Source: Paenirhizobium cremeum (lineage in GTDB: Bacteria; Pseudomonadota; Alphaproteobacteria; Rhizobiales; Rhizobiaceae). From it: a DNA stretch of 64,000 nt. Below are positions 1-9,255 of this stretch, piece by piece. Numbering within the stretch: position 1 is the stretch's first letter; every line of letters starts with the position of its first letter. The notes under the pieces are model-generated. The model was given only the letters and a program-made list of their open reading frames with translations, had not been told where the DNA came from and did not search any database. Position numbers and translations under genes: made by a program. The stretch is taken from positions 553,252 to 617,251 of the forward strand of contig NZ_JAGGCS010000001.1 of assembly GCF_022884085.1 (NCBI RefSeq), read 5' to 3'.

Positions 1-249
1 ATGCTTCCACGCCTCGAACTGGCTGCCGCTGATATAGAACGGCACGCCGCCGATCTCGCCGAGCTTCACGTCGGTTTCGCCGACGCGGTATTCGCTCGCC
101 GGATAACACATCGGCGATGAACCGTCGCAACACCCTCCTGACTGGTGGAAAAGAATGTCGGGATGGTCCCTCCGGATTTCGGCAAGAAACGCAAGTGCGG
201 CATCGGTGGCGATGACGCGGGGCTCGCCGGCAGTGATGGTCGCGGTCAT
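1..249 (-). CDS. DUF779 family protein (partial, C-terminus outside window)
   Basis: The reading frame gives 83 codons with no stop before the window edge, so the C-terminal end is missing. It contains the cysteine-rich stretch HQSGGCCDGSSPMCYP typical of DUF779, a small family of unknown biochemical role that is usually encoded beside aldehyde dehydrogenase genes. That is the arrangement here: the ExaC/AcoD-like dehydrogenase lies immediately upstream on the same strand, about 125 bases away, separated by a palindromic intergenic repeat. The start is chosen because GGAGGGAC precedes the ATG. The Cys-Cys pair suggests metal binding or redox chemistry, but that is inference. Confidence 0.8.
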   Translation of the reverse strand, partial: MTATITAGEPRVIATDAALAFLAEIRRDHPDILFHQSGGCCDGSSPMCYPASEYRVGETDVKLGEIGGVPFYISGSQFEAWKH

Positions 250-266
250 GGGTCCCTCCGGTTTGC

Positions 267-366
267 CCCTTCTCCTCCCGCGGGGATAGAGGGTCACGAT
301 GAGGGGCAGGACAGAGCGGCCCCACATCCGCCCTATGGCACCTTCTCCCCGCAAGCGGGGAGAAGG
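267..366. repeat. Rhizobial intergenic palindromic element
   Basis: The right half is a perfect 12-bp inverted repeat, CCTTCTCCCCGC (341-352) and GCGGGGAGAAGG (355-366), with a 2-base loop. A degenerate second palindrome of similar composition lies at 267-293. The pattern of a CCTTCTCCCCGC arm with an upstream GC-rich module resembles the RIME/ABC-type elements scattered between genes in Rhizobium, Sinorhizobium and Agrobacterium. It sits between two co-oriented genes and may act as an mRNA-stabilising or terminating hairpin for the aldehyde dehydrogenase transcript. Confidence 0.7.
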
Positions 367-375
367 AAGACACGC

Positions 376-1890
376 TCAGAAGAAGCCGAGCGCCTTCGGG
401 CTGTAGCTGACCAGCATGTTCTTGGTCTGCTGGTAGTGCTCGAGCATCATCTTGTGGGTCTCGCGGCCGATGCCGGACTGCTTGTAGCCGCCGAAGGCCG
501 CATGGGCCGGATAGGCATGGTAGCAATTGGTCCAGACGCGGCCGGCCTGGATGTTGCGGCCGAAACGGTAGCAGGTATTGGCATCGCGGCTCCACACCCC
601 GGCACCCAGGCCATAGAGCGTGTCGTTGGCGATTTCCAGCGCTTCCGCCTCGTCCTTGAAGGTGGTGACGGAGACAACCGGCCCGAAGATCTCTTCCTGG
701 AAGATCCGCATCTTGTTGTGACCCTCGAACACCGTCGGCTTGACGTAGTAGCCGCCAGCCAGATCGCCCGAAAGTTCATTGCGGTAGCCGCCGGTCAGGA
801 CCTTTGCGCCCTCCTGCTTGCCGATGTCGATATAGGAAAGGATCTTCTGCAATTGTTCGCTGGAGGCCTGAGCGCCGATCATCGTCGACATGTCGAGCGG
901 GTCGCCCTGACGCACGGCCTCGACGCGCTTGACGGCCTTTTCCATGAAGCGGTCGTAGATCTTCTCGTGCACCAGCGCACGGCTCGGGCATGTGCACACC
1001 TCGCCCTGGTTGAGAGCAAACATCGCGAAGCCTTCCAGCGCCTTGTCGAGGAAGTCGTCGTCTTCCGCCATCACGTCGGCGAAGAAGATGTTCGGCGACT
1101 TGCCGCCCAGTTCCAGCGTGACCGGGATCAGGTTCTGGCTGGCATACTGCATGATAAGGCGGCCGGTCGAGGTTTCGCCGGTAAACGCGATCTTGGCGAT
1201 GCGCGGGCTGGTCGCAAGCGGCTTGCCGGCTTCGAGGCCGAAGCCGTTGACGATGTTAAGAACGCCCGGCGGCAAGAGGTCGGCGATCAGTTCGGCGAGA
1301 ACGAGGATCGATGCGGGGGTCTGTTCGGCGGGCTTCAGCACGACGCAATTGCCTGCGGCAAGCGCGGGCGCGACCTTCCAGGCAGCCATCAGGATCGGGA
1401 AGTTCCACGGAATGATCTGTCCGACGACCCCGAGCGGCTCATGGAAGTGATAGGCGACGGTGTCGTGGTCGATTTCGCCGATCGAACCTTCCTGGGAGCG
1501 AACGCATGCGGCGAAGTAGCGAAAATGGTCGATGGCGAGCGGAATGTCGGCCGCCATGGTTTCACGAAGCGGCTTGCCGTTGTCCCAGGTTTCGGCGCGT
1601 GCCAGAAGCTCGAGATTGGCTTCCATGCGGTCGGCGATCTTGTTGAGGATGTTGGAACGTTCGGTCGTCGACGTATGGCCCCACTTGTCCTTGGCGGCAT
1701 GGGCGGCGTCGAGCGCGAGATTGATGTCGTGTTCGTCGGAACGGGCGACTTCGCAGAGCTTGCCGCCGGTGACAGGCGTCGTGTTGTCGAAGTAACGGCC
1801 GTTCACCGGCTCACGCCATTCGCCTCCGATGAAATTGCCATAGCGCAGCTTGAACGGCGATCCGGCAATGGTCTGAACCTGGATATTCAT
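376..1890 (-). CDS. Aldehyde dehydrogenase, ExaC/AcoD (acetaldehyde dehydrogenase II) type
   Basis: This 504-residue protein is a soluble NAD(P)-dependent aldehyde dehydrogenase of normal family length. The catalytic elements are visible: the general-base Glu260 in TLELGGKSP, the nucleophile Cys299 in GEVCTC, the IPWNFP segment around residue 160 and the [12 protein letters not shown] motif near the C-terminus. Its closest known relatives appear to be ExaC/AcoD enzymes that oxidise acetaldehyde and other short aldehydes, often during alcohol or acetoin catabolism. A DUF779 gene follows on the same strand and a GAF-Fis regulator precedes it on the same strand with a palindrome between them, which supports aldehyde-inducible expression. 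AGGGAGGATTACAG precedes the ATG. Confidence 0.9.
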   Translation of the reverse strand: MNIQVQTIAGSPFKLRYGNFIGGEWREPVNGRYFDNTTPVTGGKLCEVARSDEHDINLALDAAHAAKDKWGHTSTTERSNILNKIADRMEANLELLARAETWDNGKPLRETMAADIPLAIDHFRYFAACVRSQEGSIGEIDHDTVAYHFHEPLGVVGQIIPWNFPILMAAWKVAPALAAGNCVVLKPAEQTPASILVLAELIADLLPPGVLNIVNGFGLEAGKPLATSPRIAKIAFTGETSTGRLIMQYASQNLIPVTLELGGKSPNIFFADVMAEDDDFLDKALEGFAMFALNQGEVCTCPSRALVHEKIYDRFMEKAVKRVEAVRQGDPLDMSTMIGAQASSEQLQKILSYIDIGKQEGAKVLTGGYRNELSGDLAGGYYVKPTVFEGHNKMRIFQEEIFGPVVSVTTFKDEAEALEIANDTLYGLGAGVWSRDANTCYRFGRNIQAGRVWTNCYHAYPAHAAFGGYKQSGIGRETHKMMLEHYQQTKNMLVSYSPKALGFF

Positions 1891-1992
1891 CTGTAATCCT
1901 CCCTGTGAAAGGTCCCTCCTGGACCGATGGGAAGATGATCGCGATGAAAGTTGGCTTCCGGAAGTGGTGCAGCCTCATACCGCAGCGCACAC

Positions 1993-2010
1993 TGTTTCAC
2001 TTATGATACA
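1993..2010. promoter_or_regulatory. Candidate operator for the GAF-Fis regulator
   Basis: TGTTTCACTTATGATACA is an interrupted palindrome: 7-base arms TGTTTCA and TGATACA around a 4-base centre, with one mismatch. It lies about 105 bases upstream of the aldehyde dehydrogenase start and just after the stop of the regulator gene. The position suits an upstream activator site. That the neighbouring regulator binds it is inference. Confidence 0.45.
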
Positions 2011-2046
2011 GCAATGGCTAACATGCGCATTCCCCCGGCAGACCGG

Positions 2047-3006
2047 TCACTGCAGGGAAAAACGCTTCATCTTCCGGTGCAGCGTCGCGCGGCTGATACC
2101 GAGAACCTGAGCAGCCTGGGACACGTTGCCGTTTGTCCGGGAAAGCGCCCGCCGGAGGGCCGCCCTTTCCGCATCGTCGAGATCGGAAGAGGCTTCGCCC
2201 CTGTCCTCGCGCAAGGCGTCCGATGCGGGAATCCCCTGCGCGATCATCTGGTCGTCCAGCCTGAGCGCGACGCGCGCCGCCTTTGTGGCCCCCAGAATGA
2301 GGTCGTCCTGATCGACGGCAAGCAAGGCCGACACGGAAGCGCCTGCGGTCGGCACCATGACGATCCGAGCGGCGGGAAATGCCATGCGAAAAAGGCTCAT
2401 CTCCACACGCGTCGCGACATCGCGGACCGCTTGCGAGAGGATTGCCAGCGTCATGTCGGTCACATCCTGCCGGCATGTCGAAATGTCCAGCGCTGCCGTT
2501 ACCCGACCGAGATGGTCGCGGATTGGCGCTGTGGCGCAGCTCAAAGTAATATTCGAGCTCAGGAAATGCTGGTCGCCGTGAATGACCACCGGCCGCTCGT
2601 CGGCAAGGGCGGTGCCGATACCGTTGGTCCCGACACTCGCCTCGCTCCAGACGTTCTGCTGCCAAAGGCCGAGACCGTGGAAATCCGCATCGTCGCCAGC
2701 CGCACCGCGCCGGTCGAGCACCACGCCGCTCTTGTCAGAGAGTACGAGGCAGCAACCCGAACGACCGACGGTCTGATAGAGACGGTCGAACTCGTCCGCG
2801 CACACGTGAATGAGGTGCTCCATCTTCTCGCGAGCCTCGCGAAAGACGGTGTCATCGACCTGGACGGGTTTGCGCCCCTCTTCCGGCTGCAATTGATAGA
2901 GGTTCAGGCAGCGCCGCCACGAAGCGGCAATCGGCGAACTCGCCGCAGCCGAATTCTGCAAGGCGGTCGCATAGACCAAGTCCGAATGACTCGTTTCTCG
3001 GCGCAT
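2047..3006 (-). CDS. GAF-domain transcriptional regulator with Fis-type HTH, lacking the AAA+ module
   Basis: The 319-residue product resembles the ends of AcoR-type regulators: a region beginning with SSPIAASWRRC, a GAF-like sensor domain (roughly residues 60-200, with SVGTNGIGTAL and DISTCRQDV), and a C-terminal Fis/HTH_8 helix-turn-helix (NVSQAAQVLGISRATLHRKM). The central AAA+ domain of sigma-54 activators is absent; there is no GAFTGA motif or Walker box. It therefore probably works with sigma-70-type polymerase. The start at 3006 is chosen because GGGAGGAGCACC precedes the ATG; upstream in-frame starts lack such a site. It lies directly upstream of the aldehyde dehydrogenase on the same strand and is its likely regulator. 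Confidence 0.8.
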   Translation of the reverse strand: MRRETSHSDLVYATALQNSAAASSPIAASWRRCLNLYQLQPEEGRKPVQVDDTVFREAREKMEHLIHVCADEFDRLYQTVGRSGCCLVLSDKSGVVLDRRGAAGDDADFHGLGLWQQNVWSEASVGTNGIGTALADERPVVIHGDQHFLSSNITLSCATAPIRDHLGRVTAALDISTCRQDVTDMTLAILSQAVRDVATRVEMSLFRMAFPAARIVMVPTAGASVSALLAVDQDDLILGATKAARVALRLDDQMIAQGIPASDALREDRGEASSDLDDAERAALRRALSRTNGNVSQAAQVLGISRATLHRKMKRFSLQ

Positions 3007-3452
3007 GGTGCTCCTCCCAAAGCTTGAACTCATTGTGCCCGCGCTCTTTGAATCTTTCAATCGGCGAGTCCTGATACAAGATGCGACTAGCTTTCCCAAT
3101 TGAAGGTGTCGCAATATTGCGCCACTCTGCGCCCGGATCGTCCCGAACTGTCATCAGACGGCCAGACGATCGCCTTCCATCCGCTCCCGGCGGCACAATC
3201 ACCGGCAGCGCCTTTCTGCCGCAATAAGCGATACGTCTTTCCGAACTTACACCCGATCTCATCTCCTGTCCGGCGGAAAATCCCGGAAAGCCTTGCCTTT
3301 GCAGGCGGTCTGTATTATAGCGCCCCCGTCCGCGTAGACACCCTTGGAGGCAACGCGGATGAGGCGTCTTCATCGACATCTCCGGTTTCCTGCCAGCGGA
3401 TCGACGATCCGCGGGTGGCGAAGCTCTCCAAATAACCTCGAAAGGAATAGCC
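3007..3452. other. Intergenic region between the regulator and rplY
   Basis: This 446-base stretch separates divergently transcribed genes. It holds the putative rplY promoter (3292-3318) and a 5' untranslated region of roughly 125 bases that includes a perfect hairpin, GCGGATC-GAC-GATCCGC (3396-3412), some 40 bases before the rplY start. I saw no convincing coding region; short open frames here lack ribosome-binding sites. Confidence 0.5.
3292..3318 (+). promoter_or_regulatory. Putative sigma-70 promoter of rplY
   Basis: CTTGCC (3292-3297) and TATTAT (3313-3318) are separated by 15 bases, with a TG one base upstream of the -10 element. The -35 resembles the rhizobial CTTGAC-like consensus. 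The spacer is short, so this is a tentative assignment. Confidence 0.4.
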
Positions 3453-4052
3453 ATGAGCCACGCAACTTACGAGCTCAAGGCCGAGGCGCGCGAACGGGTT
3501 GGTAAGGGGTCCTCCCGTGAACTTCGCCGCAACGGTTTGATTCCCGCTGTCATCTATGGTGACAAGCAGGCCCCCATCTCCATCGCGCTCAACACCAACG
3601 AAGTGACGAAGCGCATCCACGCCGGCGGTTTCATGACCACCGTTGCCGTGATCGAAGTCAACGGCGAGAAGATCAAGGTCCTGCCGAAGGACTATCAGCT
3701 CGATCCGGTTCGCGACTTCACCATGCACGTCGACTTCCTGCGCGTTTCGGCAAACAGCCGCGTCAGCGTTCAAGTCCCGGTTCACTTCGTCAACGAAGAG
3801 CAGTCCGCCATCAAGATCGGCGGCGTTCTGAACATCGTCCGTCACGAAGTCGAACTGCTGTGCCCGGCCGACAACATCCCGGAATTCATCACGGTTGACC
3901 TCGCTGGCCACAAGATCGGCGACAGCCTTCACATTTCCCACGTGAAGCTGCCGGCCGGCGTTACCCCGGTCATCACCGACCGCGACTTCACCATCGCGAC
4001 GATCGTTGCCCCGGCCGGTGGCGTCGACGAAGCCGCTGCTGCTGAAGCTTGA
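3453..4052 (+). CDS. rplY: 50S ribosomal protein L25 (CTC/TL5 family)
   Basis: This is a 199-residue long form of L25, which binds 5S rRNA in the large subunit. The N-terminal L25 domain (about residues 4-92) opens with [31 protein letters not shown], and the C-terminal TL5 beta-domain covers about residues 95-185, followed by an Ala/Glu-rich tail. GAAAGGAATAGCC gives a good ribosome-binding site. A perfect terminator follows directly. In most rhizobia pth comes soon after rplY; here a two-gene c-di-GMP cassette separates them. Confidence 0.95.
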   Translation: MSHATYELKAEARERVGKGSSRELRRNGLIPAVIYGDKQAPISIALNTNEVTKRIHAGGFMTTVAVIEVNGEKIKVLPKDYQLDPVRDFTMHVDFLRVSANSRVSVQVPVHFVNEEQSAIKIGGVLNIVRHEVELLCPADNIPEFITVDLAGHKIGDSLHISHVKLPAGVTPVITDRDFTIATIVAPAGGVDEAAAAEA

Positions 4053-4083
4053 TTTCTTCAGCCAAAGGCAAAGCGTAAATACG

Positions 4084-4112
4084 ATCCCGCCTCATCGAGG
4101 CGGGATTTTTTT
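4084..4112 (+). terminator. Rho-independent terminator after rplY
   Basis: A perfect 10-bp stem, ATCCCGCCTC (4084-4093) with GAGGCGGGAT (4097-4106), closes a 3-base loop and is followed by a run of seven T (4106-4112). Confidence 0.9.
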
Positions 4113-4274
4113 ATGCCCGCGATCGCCCAAACGCGAATGCTGGTAGATTTGAGAATTTCGCTTTAACGCAATTTAACAGATTCGTGAAACCGTTGGGGAG
4201 TGTGGGAACGAGCTGGGGACATATGACTTGACGATCGGAACGTGTCGTCCGTTAAAAGACAGGGATCGTGCGCG

Positions 4275-6650
4275 ATGAATCGTTCCATCGAAAGCCGATT
4301 TCTTGCGATCGTCGCAATCACCGTCTTCGTCCTGATCGTTCCGCTCTTCGCCCTCTTCCTCACACTCTCTTCCGAACAGGCCGGCAAGGAACTCAAGGAT
4401 CACGTCGAGGTGCTGCTTGCGGCCAATTCGCAGGCACTGGCCAAACCCATGTGGGATTTCGACCGGGAAAGCGTCGAACAGATCACGGCGAGCATCGTCT
4501 CTTCCAATTCCATCGCCAAGGTTCAGGTTCGCGACGTCTCCGGCGGTATCAGCGTTTCGATGCCGGCGTTTCCGGTCTGGTCCAAGCACGGCGTCCGTTC
4601 CATGTCGCGCGAAATCTTCTACCAGACGGTGGACGGAGCGAAACTGGTCGGAACGATCACCATCTATTTCGACAGGCTCGAAGCGCTTTCCTCCCTGCGC
4701 CGGGCGGAGGGCCTGCTGATCGGCATCTTTGTGGTCGCCGTGGTCGGCATTGTCGGCGCAGCGATCCTCGGCAGCCGCCTGATGATTATCCGGCCGCTGC
4801 TGAAACTGACCGCCGCCATCGAGGCCACCCGCCAGCTCGGCTCCCGGCACCATGTCGACTGGCAGTCGAACGACGAGATCGGCCGGCTGGCAAAAAGCTT
4901 CAACGCGATGCAGAGCCAGCTTGAACAGGAGGAGCGCGAACTGAAGCTGGCGCACCACCGCATTACCGACATCTATAACCTGACACCCGCCATGCTGCTG
5001 TCGCTCGACGAGGACGACCGCATTACCGGCGTCAGCGATTACTGGCTGCTCGCGACCGGTTACCGGCGCGCCGAGGTCATTGGACACCGCTTCGCCGATT
5101 TCGTGCCGGCAGACGTCCGCGATGCCTATCTCGAACGCAAGAGGTGCAGGGGCAAGAGCAATAGCGTGGTCGAAATCACCACCAAGTTCATGCGTGCCGA
5201 CGGCAATGTAATGGACGTGCTGATCGCCGAAGCCAACAAGGAAGCCCATGCTGACGAGCTGGCGCTCTCCCTGAGCGTCATGACCGATGTGACGGCCCTC
5301 AAGCAGTCCGAAGCGCGCAACCTTCGCCAGGCCATCACCGACCATCTGACCGGACTGATGAACCGCCAGGGTTTCGAAAATGCGCTCGATACGGAGATCG
5401 ACAAGACCGATGAAGAGGGCGGAGAACTGGCCTGCATCTTTGTCGATCTCGACCGTTTCAAATGGATCAACGACAATCTCGGCCATCACGCGGGCGATAG
5501 TGTGCTGCGCCAGCTGGTCGATCTGATGCGGCCGCTGCTGCCGGCAGGCGCCATCGCCGCCCGTCTCGGCGGCGACGAATTCGCCATTCTTATCCGCTCA
5601 GATGCCGCCGAGCGGGACGCCATGGACATCAGCCACCGTCTCTGCGCGATTTTCGACGAACCGCTTCTCGTACACAGCACGACGGTTCGGCTGAGCGCCA
5701 GCGTCGGCGTCGCGCTCTATCCCCGCCACGCGCACAACGCCGCCGAACTTCTGCAGAAGTCGGATATGGCCATGTACAGCAAAAAACGCGACGGCAAGAA
5801 CGGAGCCCTGCTCTACGATCCCCTGATGCAGGACAATACGCGTCACCGCGCGGAGATCGAGCGCGATATCGAGGCCGGTCTCGCAAACGACTGGTTCGAC
5901 GCCTTCTTCCAGCCGATCATCGATCTTTCGTCCGGCACAGTGATCGGTTACGAGGCGCTGCTTCGCCTCGACCACCCCGAAAAGGGCATCATGCCGCCGG
6001 CGGAAATCATCCGCGTCGCCGAAGAGACAGGAGCGATCACCCGTGTCGGCAACAGCATGCTCGACAAGGCACTCGCCAACCTCGTCCGTCTCTCGGAAGC
6101 CACCGGCAACGACCAGGCCTATCTCGCCATCAATTTCTCGCCCCTGCAGTTCGAACCGACGCTGCCGATCCGGCTTGCGTCGCTGACCACGCGCCACGGC
6201 ATTGCCCCACACCGCATCGTCATCGAAATCACCGAAGCCACGCTGCTGCACGACAATCCGCAGATCCGGACCATTCTCGATGAATTCGCCGGTTTCGGCT
6301 GCCGTATCGCGCTCGACGACTTCGGCACCGGTTATTCCTCGCTGAGCTATCTCAACCGCTTCCCTGTGGACATCGTGAAGATCGACCAGTCCTTCGTCCA
6401 TTCGCTCTCGGCGGACAATCCGGAACTGCGCCACAAGAGCCGGATGCTCGTCGAAGGGATCACCGCGATCTCGCACAAGATGGAATGCAGCGTCGTGGCG
6501 GAAGGCGTCGAGACCGAAACGCAACGTGACGCACTGAAGCAGTTCGGCGTCGATGCTGGCCAGGGCTATCTCTTCGCCCGGCCGCAACCGGTCCAACATC
6601 TGATCGATCTGGAAATCAACATGGATACGGCGCGGAGTTCCGTCGCCTGA
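4275..6650 (+). CDS. Membrane-bound HAMP-PAS-GGDEF-EAL cyclic-di-GMP enzyme
   Basis: The 791-residue protein has an N-terminal transmembrane helix (about 9-32), an extracytoplasmic domain of roughly 120 residues, a second helix (about 152-175), a HAMP segment, a PAS domain (around 235-345), then GGDEF and EAL domains. The cyclase motif GGDEF is intact at residues 432-436, and the phosphodiesterase motifs EALLR (about 560), DDFGTGYSSL and EGVETE are all present, so both activities are possible. No RxxD inhibitory site is seen before GGDEF. The start at 4275 is preferred over a GTG at 4242 because the hydrophobic N-terminus then begins properly. A periplasmic binding protein follows 30 bases later and probably feeds signal to the periplasmic loop. 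Confidence 0.88.
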   Translation: MNRSIESRFLAIVAITVFVLIVPLFALFLTLSSEQAGKELKDHVEVLLAANSQALAKPMWDFDRESVEQITASIVSSNSIAKVQVRDVSGGISVSMPAFPVWSKHGVRSMSREIFYQTVDGAKLVGTITIYFDRLEALSSLRRAEGLLIGIFVVAVVGIVGAAILGSRLMIIRPLLKLTAAIEATRQLGSRHHVDWQSNDEIGRLAKSFNAMQSQLEQEERELKLAHHRITDIYNLTPAMLLSLDEDDRITGVSDYWLLATGYRRAEVIGHRFADFVPADVRDAYLERKRCRGKSNSVVEITTKFMRADGNVMDVLIAEANKEAHADELALSLSVMTDVTALKQSEARNLRQAITDHLTGLMNRQGFENALDTEIDKTDEEGGELACIFVDLDRFKWINDNLGHHAGDSVLRQLVDLMRPLLPAGAIAARLGGDEFAILIRSDAAERDAMDISHRLCAIFDEPLLVHSTTVRLSASVGVALYPRHAHNAAELLQKSDMAMYSKKRDGKNGALLYDPLMQDNTRHRAEIERDIEAGLANDWFDAFFQPIIDLSSGTVIGYEALLRLDHPEKGIMPPAEIIRVAEETGAITRVGNSMLDKALANLVRLSEATGNDQAYLAINFSPLQFEPTLPIRLASLTTRHGIAPHRIVIEITEATLLHDNPQIRTILDEFAGFGCRIALDDFGTGYSSLSYLNRFPVDIVKIDQSFVHSLSADNPELRHKSRMLVEGITAISHKMECSVVAEGVETETQRDALKQFGVDAGQGYLFARPQPVQHLIDLEINMDTARSSVA

Positions 6651-6680
6651 AGCACCACAATCATGAAAGGAAATGCACGC

Positions 6681-7424
6681 ATGCGGCTGATGGCATTTTT
6701 CCTCTCGATGGGTCTGGCGGGCGCGGCCAGCGCCGAGACGATCCACTTCACCACGGAAGACTACCCGCCCTATAACTACCGCCAGGGTAACGGCTACGGC
6801 GGTGCCGGCTACAAGCAGGTCATCGAGATGATGAAACATGTCGATGCCCAATATACGGTCGAACTGATGCCATGGGCCCGCGCCCTTGCGCTTGCCGAGA
6901 CCGATACACGCACCTGTGTCTTCACCACCGCTCATATTCCGGAGCGGCACAACCGTTTCAAATGGGTCGAACCCCTGGCCATCGACCGCAACTTCATGAT
7001 CGCGCGCAAGGGGTCCGGCGTGAAGGTCACGAACAACGAGGAAGCCAAGCAGTACATCGTCGGCACTCAGCGCAACGATTACACCCAGAACCTCCTGGAG
7101 CGGGAAGGGTTTCCGAAGATCGACCTTACAACCGACCTCGATCTCACCCTGAAAAAGCTGGTCGCCGGTCGTATCGACCTCATGCCGATCTCCGAGAAAT
7201 TCTATATGAAACTGAAGCAGGAAGGTAACCCGGTCGAGGCGCAGTATGTCTTTTCCAAGCAGACCTTCTCGATCGCATGCAACATCAATTTCCCCGAACC
7301 GCTCCGCCAGAGCATGCAGCAGGCATTGGCCGGCCTTATGGCCAACGGAACCCAGGCCCGTCTACTTGAGGAGGAAGGCCTCGGCGGTCTCGGCGCGACC
7401 ACCGACGAGTTTCCGGAGCAATAA
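6681..7424 (+). CDS. Periplasmic solute-binding protein, SBP_bac_3 family, orphan of any ABC transporter
   Basis: The 247-residue product begins with a signal peptide ending ASAETIHF, followed by an extracellular solute-binding protein family 3 fold (TTEDYPPYNY at the start, the VELMPWARALALAE segment, a final lobe ending near LEEEGLGGL). Family members usually bind amino acids or related small solutes. No permease or ATPase gene is adjacent; instead it follows the GGDEF-EAL gene, so a sensory rather than transport role is likely. The ATG at 6681 is chosen because AAAGGA lies upstream of it and the signal peptide then has normal length. Two cysteines could form a disulfide. Confidence 0.82.
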   Translation: MRLMAFFLSMGLAGAASAETIHFTTEDYPPYNYRQGNGYGGAGYKQVIEMMKHVDAQYTVELMPWARALALAETDTRTCVFTTAHIPERHNRFKWVEPLAIDRNFMIARKGSGVKVTNNEEAKQYIVGTQRNDYTQNLLEREGFPKIDLTTDLDLTLKKLVAGRIDLMPISEKFYMKLKQEGNPVEAQYVFSKQTFSIACNINFPEPLRQSMQQALAGLMANGTQARLLEEEGLGGLGATTDEFPEQ

Positions 7425-7489
7425 TTCGGGTTGACAAGTCCCGCATTTGGCGATGGTGAAAGCCTGACACTGAAAGGGAACCGCCGCCT

Positions 7490-8218
7490 ATGATGATTAT
7501 CGCCGGCTTGGGCAATCCGGGCTCGAAATACGAAGGTAACCGCCACAATATCGGTTTCATGGCCGTCGATGCCCTGCACCGCCGCTACAGCTTTTCGCCT
7601 TGGTCGAAGAAGTTCAGGGCGGAGATCGCCGAAGGCGAGATTGCCGGCGAGAAATTGCTTCTGATGAAGCCGCAGACCTTCATGAACCTCTCGGGTGAAT
7701 CGGTCGGCGAAGCCATGCGCTTCTACAAGCTCACCCCCGCCGATATCGTTGCCATTCACGACGAACTCGATCTTGCGCCAGGCAAGGTGCGGCTCAAGGC
7801 CGGCGGTGGCCATGGCGGCCACAACGGCCTCAAGTCGCTCGACGCCCATTGCGGCAGAGAATACCGCCGCCTTCGCCTCGGCATCGGCCATCCCGGCGAC
7901 AAGGACCGCGTGCACGGCCATGTGCTCGGCGACTTTGCCAAGGCCGACCACGCATGGCTAGATCCGCTTCTCGACGCCATTGCAGACAATGCCGATCTGC
8001 TGGTCAAGGGCGAGGATGGCAAGCTGCTGAACAAGCTGGCGCTTACAACGGGCGGCAAGGCCGAGGGGGAAGAGCCTAAAGCTACGGCCAAGACCGCCCC
8101 GAAGCCGGCCGGCAAGTCGCATATCCATCAGGCCCGCAACACGGCGCAACCGAAGCTCCCCGAGACCGGCCCGATGGCGGAAATGTTGAAGCGGATGTTC
8201 GCCAAGAAGGGCGAGTGA
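7490..8218 (+). CDS. pth: Peptidyl-tRNA hydrolase
   Basis: The enzyme releases tRNA from peptidyl-tRNAs dropped by stalled ribosomes. The N-terminal [18 protein letters not shown] contains the catalytic His19, PQTFMNLSG contains Asn67, and IHDELDL contains Asp92, all canonical. The 242-residue length exceeds the usual ~190 because of a C-terminal extension rich in Lys, Ala and Pro (about 185-242) seen in many rhizobial Pth proteins. It starts at the first of two consecutive ATG codons. Confidence 0.95.
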   Translation: MMIIAGLGNPGSKYEGNRHNIGFMAVDALHRRYSFSPWSKKFRAEIAEGEIAGEKLLLMKPQTFMNLSGESVGEAMRFYKLTPADIVAIHDELDLAPGKVRLKAGGGHGGHNGLKSLDAHCGREYRRLRLGIGHPGDKDRVHGHVLGDFAKADHAWLDPLLDAIADNADLLVKGEDGKLLNKLALTTGGKAEGEEPKATAKTAPKPAGKSHIHQARNTAQPKLPETGPMAEMLKRMFAKKGE

Positions 8219-8289
8219 AAATCCGGCCGAAGGGCAAGGCTATTCCGCGCCTGGTATTTGAAGCAAAAACGGAAAAGCTTCGGGGGCGA

Positions 8290-8321
8290 GTTTCGCTCTA
8301 TCGGCGATACCCGAGCGAAAC
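8290..8321. repeat. Inverted repeat between pth and aqpZ
   Basis: GTTTCGCTC (8290-8298) and GAGCGAAAC (8313-8321) form a perfect 9-bp stem around a loop that itself contains the palindrome TATCGGCGATA. It lies between convergent genes and has no T-run, so it may be a processing hairpin or a weak bidirectional terminator. Confidence 0.4.
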
Positions 8322-8371
8322 CCGCAAATCGGCCGACGGAGGCAGACCTCGCCGTCCGCCGCAGAAACCTT

Positions 8372-9058
8372 TCAGTCCTCTTCGCCGAGGGCTCTCCACA
8401 CCAGAGCTCCGATGATCGCGCCGACGATAGGCGCCGCCCAGAAGAGCCATAGCTGCTGCAATGCCCAACCGCCGGCAAACAGCGCCTGCCCCGTCGACCG
8501 CGCCGGGTTGACCGACGTATTGGTCACGGGGATCGAAATCAGATGGATCAGGGTCAGGGCAAGACCGATGGCAATCGGCGCGAAGCCCACCGGAGCTTTT
8601 CCGTGGGTGGAACCCAGTATGATGAGGAGGAAGAACGCCGTCAGAACGACTTCGATCAGCAACGCCGAGAGCAGAGAATAACCGCCCGGCGAGTGCTCCC
8701 CGTATCCGTTGGAAGCGAAGCCGCCGAGATCGACCCCGGCCTTGCCTGTCGCGACGACGTAAAGGACCGCTGCCGCGGCAGTGGCGCCAAGAACCTGGGC
8801 TGCGACGTAATGAGGAAGCTTGCCGGCTTCGAAACGGCCGGCGACGGCCAGTCCCACCGACACGGCCGGATTGAAATGCCCTCCTGAAATTCCACCGACG
8901 GCATAAGCCATCGTCAGAACCGTCAGACCGAAGGCCAGGGCGACCCCGACAAAACCGATGCCGAGCTCCGGAAAGGCTGCGGCGAGCACTGCGCTGCCGC
9001 AGCCGCCAAACACCAACCAGAACGTCCCGAGAAATTCCGCCAGAAGTCTTGCCTTCAT
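8372..9058 (-). CDS. aqpZ: Aquaporin Z
   Basis: A 228-residue, six-helix MIP-family water channel. Both NPA boxes are present ([13 protein letters not shown] and [12 protein letters not shown]), and the narrow-filter pattern with His in the fifth helix region and Arg after the second NPA fits a water-selective AqpZ rather than a glycerol facilitator. GAGGAGGGGCTATC precedes the chosen ATG; a longer start 21 bases upstream lacks a site. It is a single gene inserted between pth and clpS/ychF and points toward pth. Confidence 0.93.
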   Translation of the reverse strand: MKARLLAEFLGTFWLVFGGCGSAVLAAAFPELGIGFVGVALAFGLTVLTMAYAVGGISGGHFNPAVSVGLAVAGRFEAGKLPHYVAAQVLGATAAAAVLYVVATGKAGVDLGGFASNGYGEHSPGGYSLLSALLIEVVLTAFFLLIILGSTHGKAPVGFAPIAIGLALTLIHLISIPVTNTSVNPARSTGQALFAGGWALQQLWLFWAAPIVGAIIGALVWRALGEED

Positions 9059-9255
9059 GATAGCCCCTCCTCGCCTCATGGCATTTCTGTCGATCAGGAA
9101 AGCGTCTAATCCACCACGGCGAACCGTTCGATTCGCGGACCGATGTTTCCTTCTGAAAAACTTAGATTATCGAAATGACAAAAGACAAGGGCAAGATGCG
9201 AGGCATGCACGCCTGAGCTGTGATTGGGGACGGCGATGATTGCGGCAGGCAGCGC

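Noticed and set aside
145-1896. A 583-codon open frame on the plus strand
   Set aside because: It lies antisense to the aldehyde dehydrogenase, has low-complexity protein-unlike composition, and arises from GC-biased third positions of the real gene. Many other long antisense frames in the window were dismissed for the same reason.
6681-7424. Assignment of the binding protein as NspS (norspermidine sensor)
   Set aside because: NspS belongs to the PotD-like family, whereas this protein resembles SBP_bac_3. Only the functional analogy with NspS-MbaA is kept.
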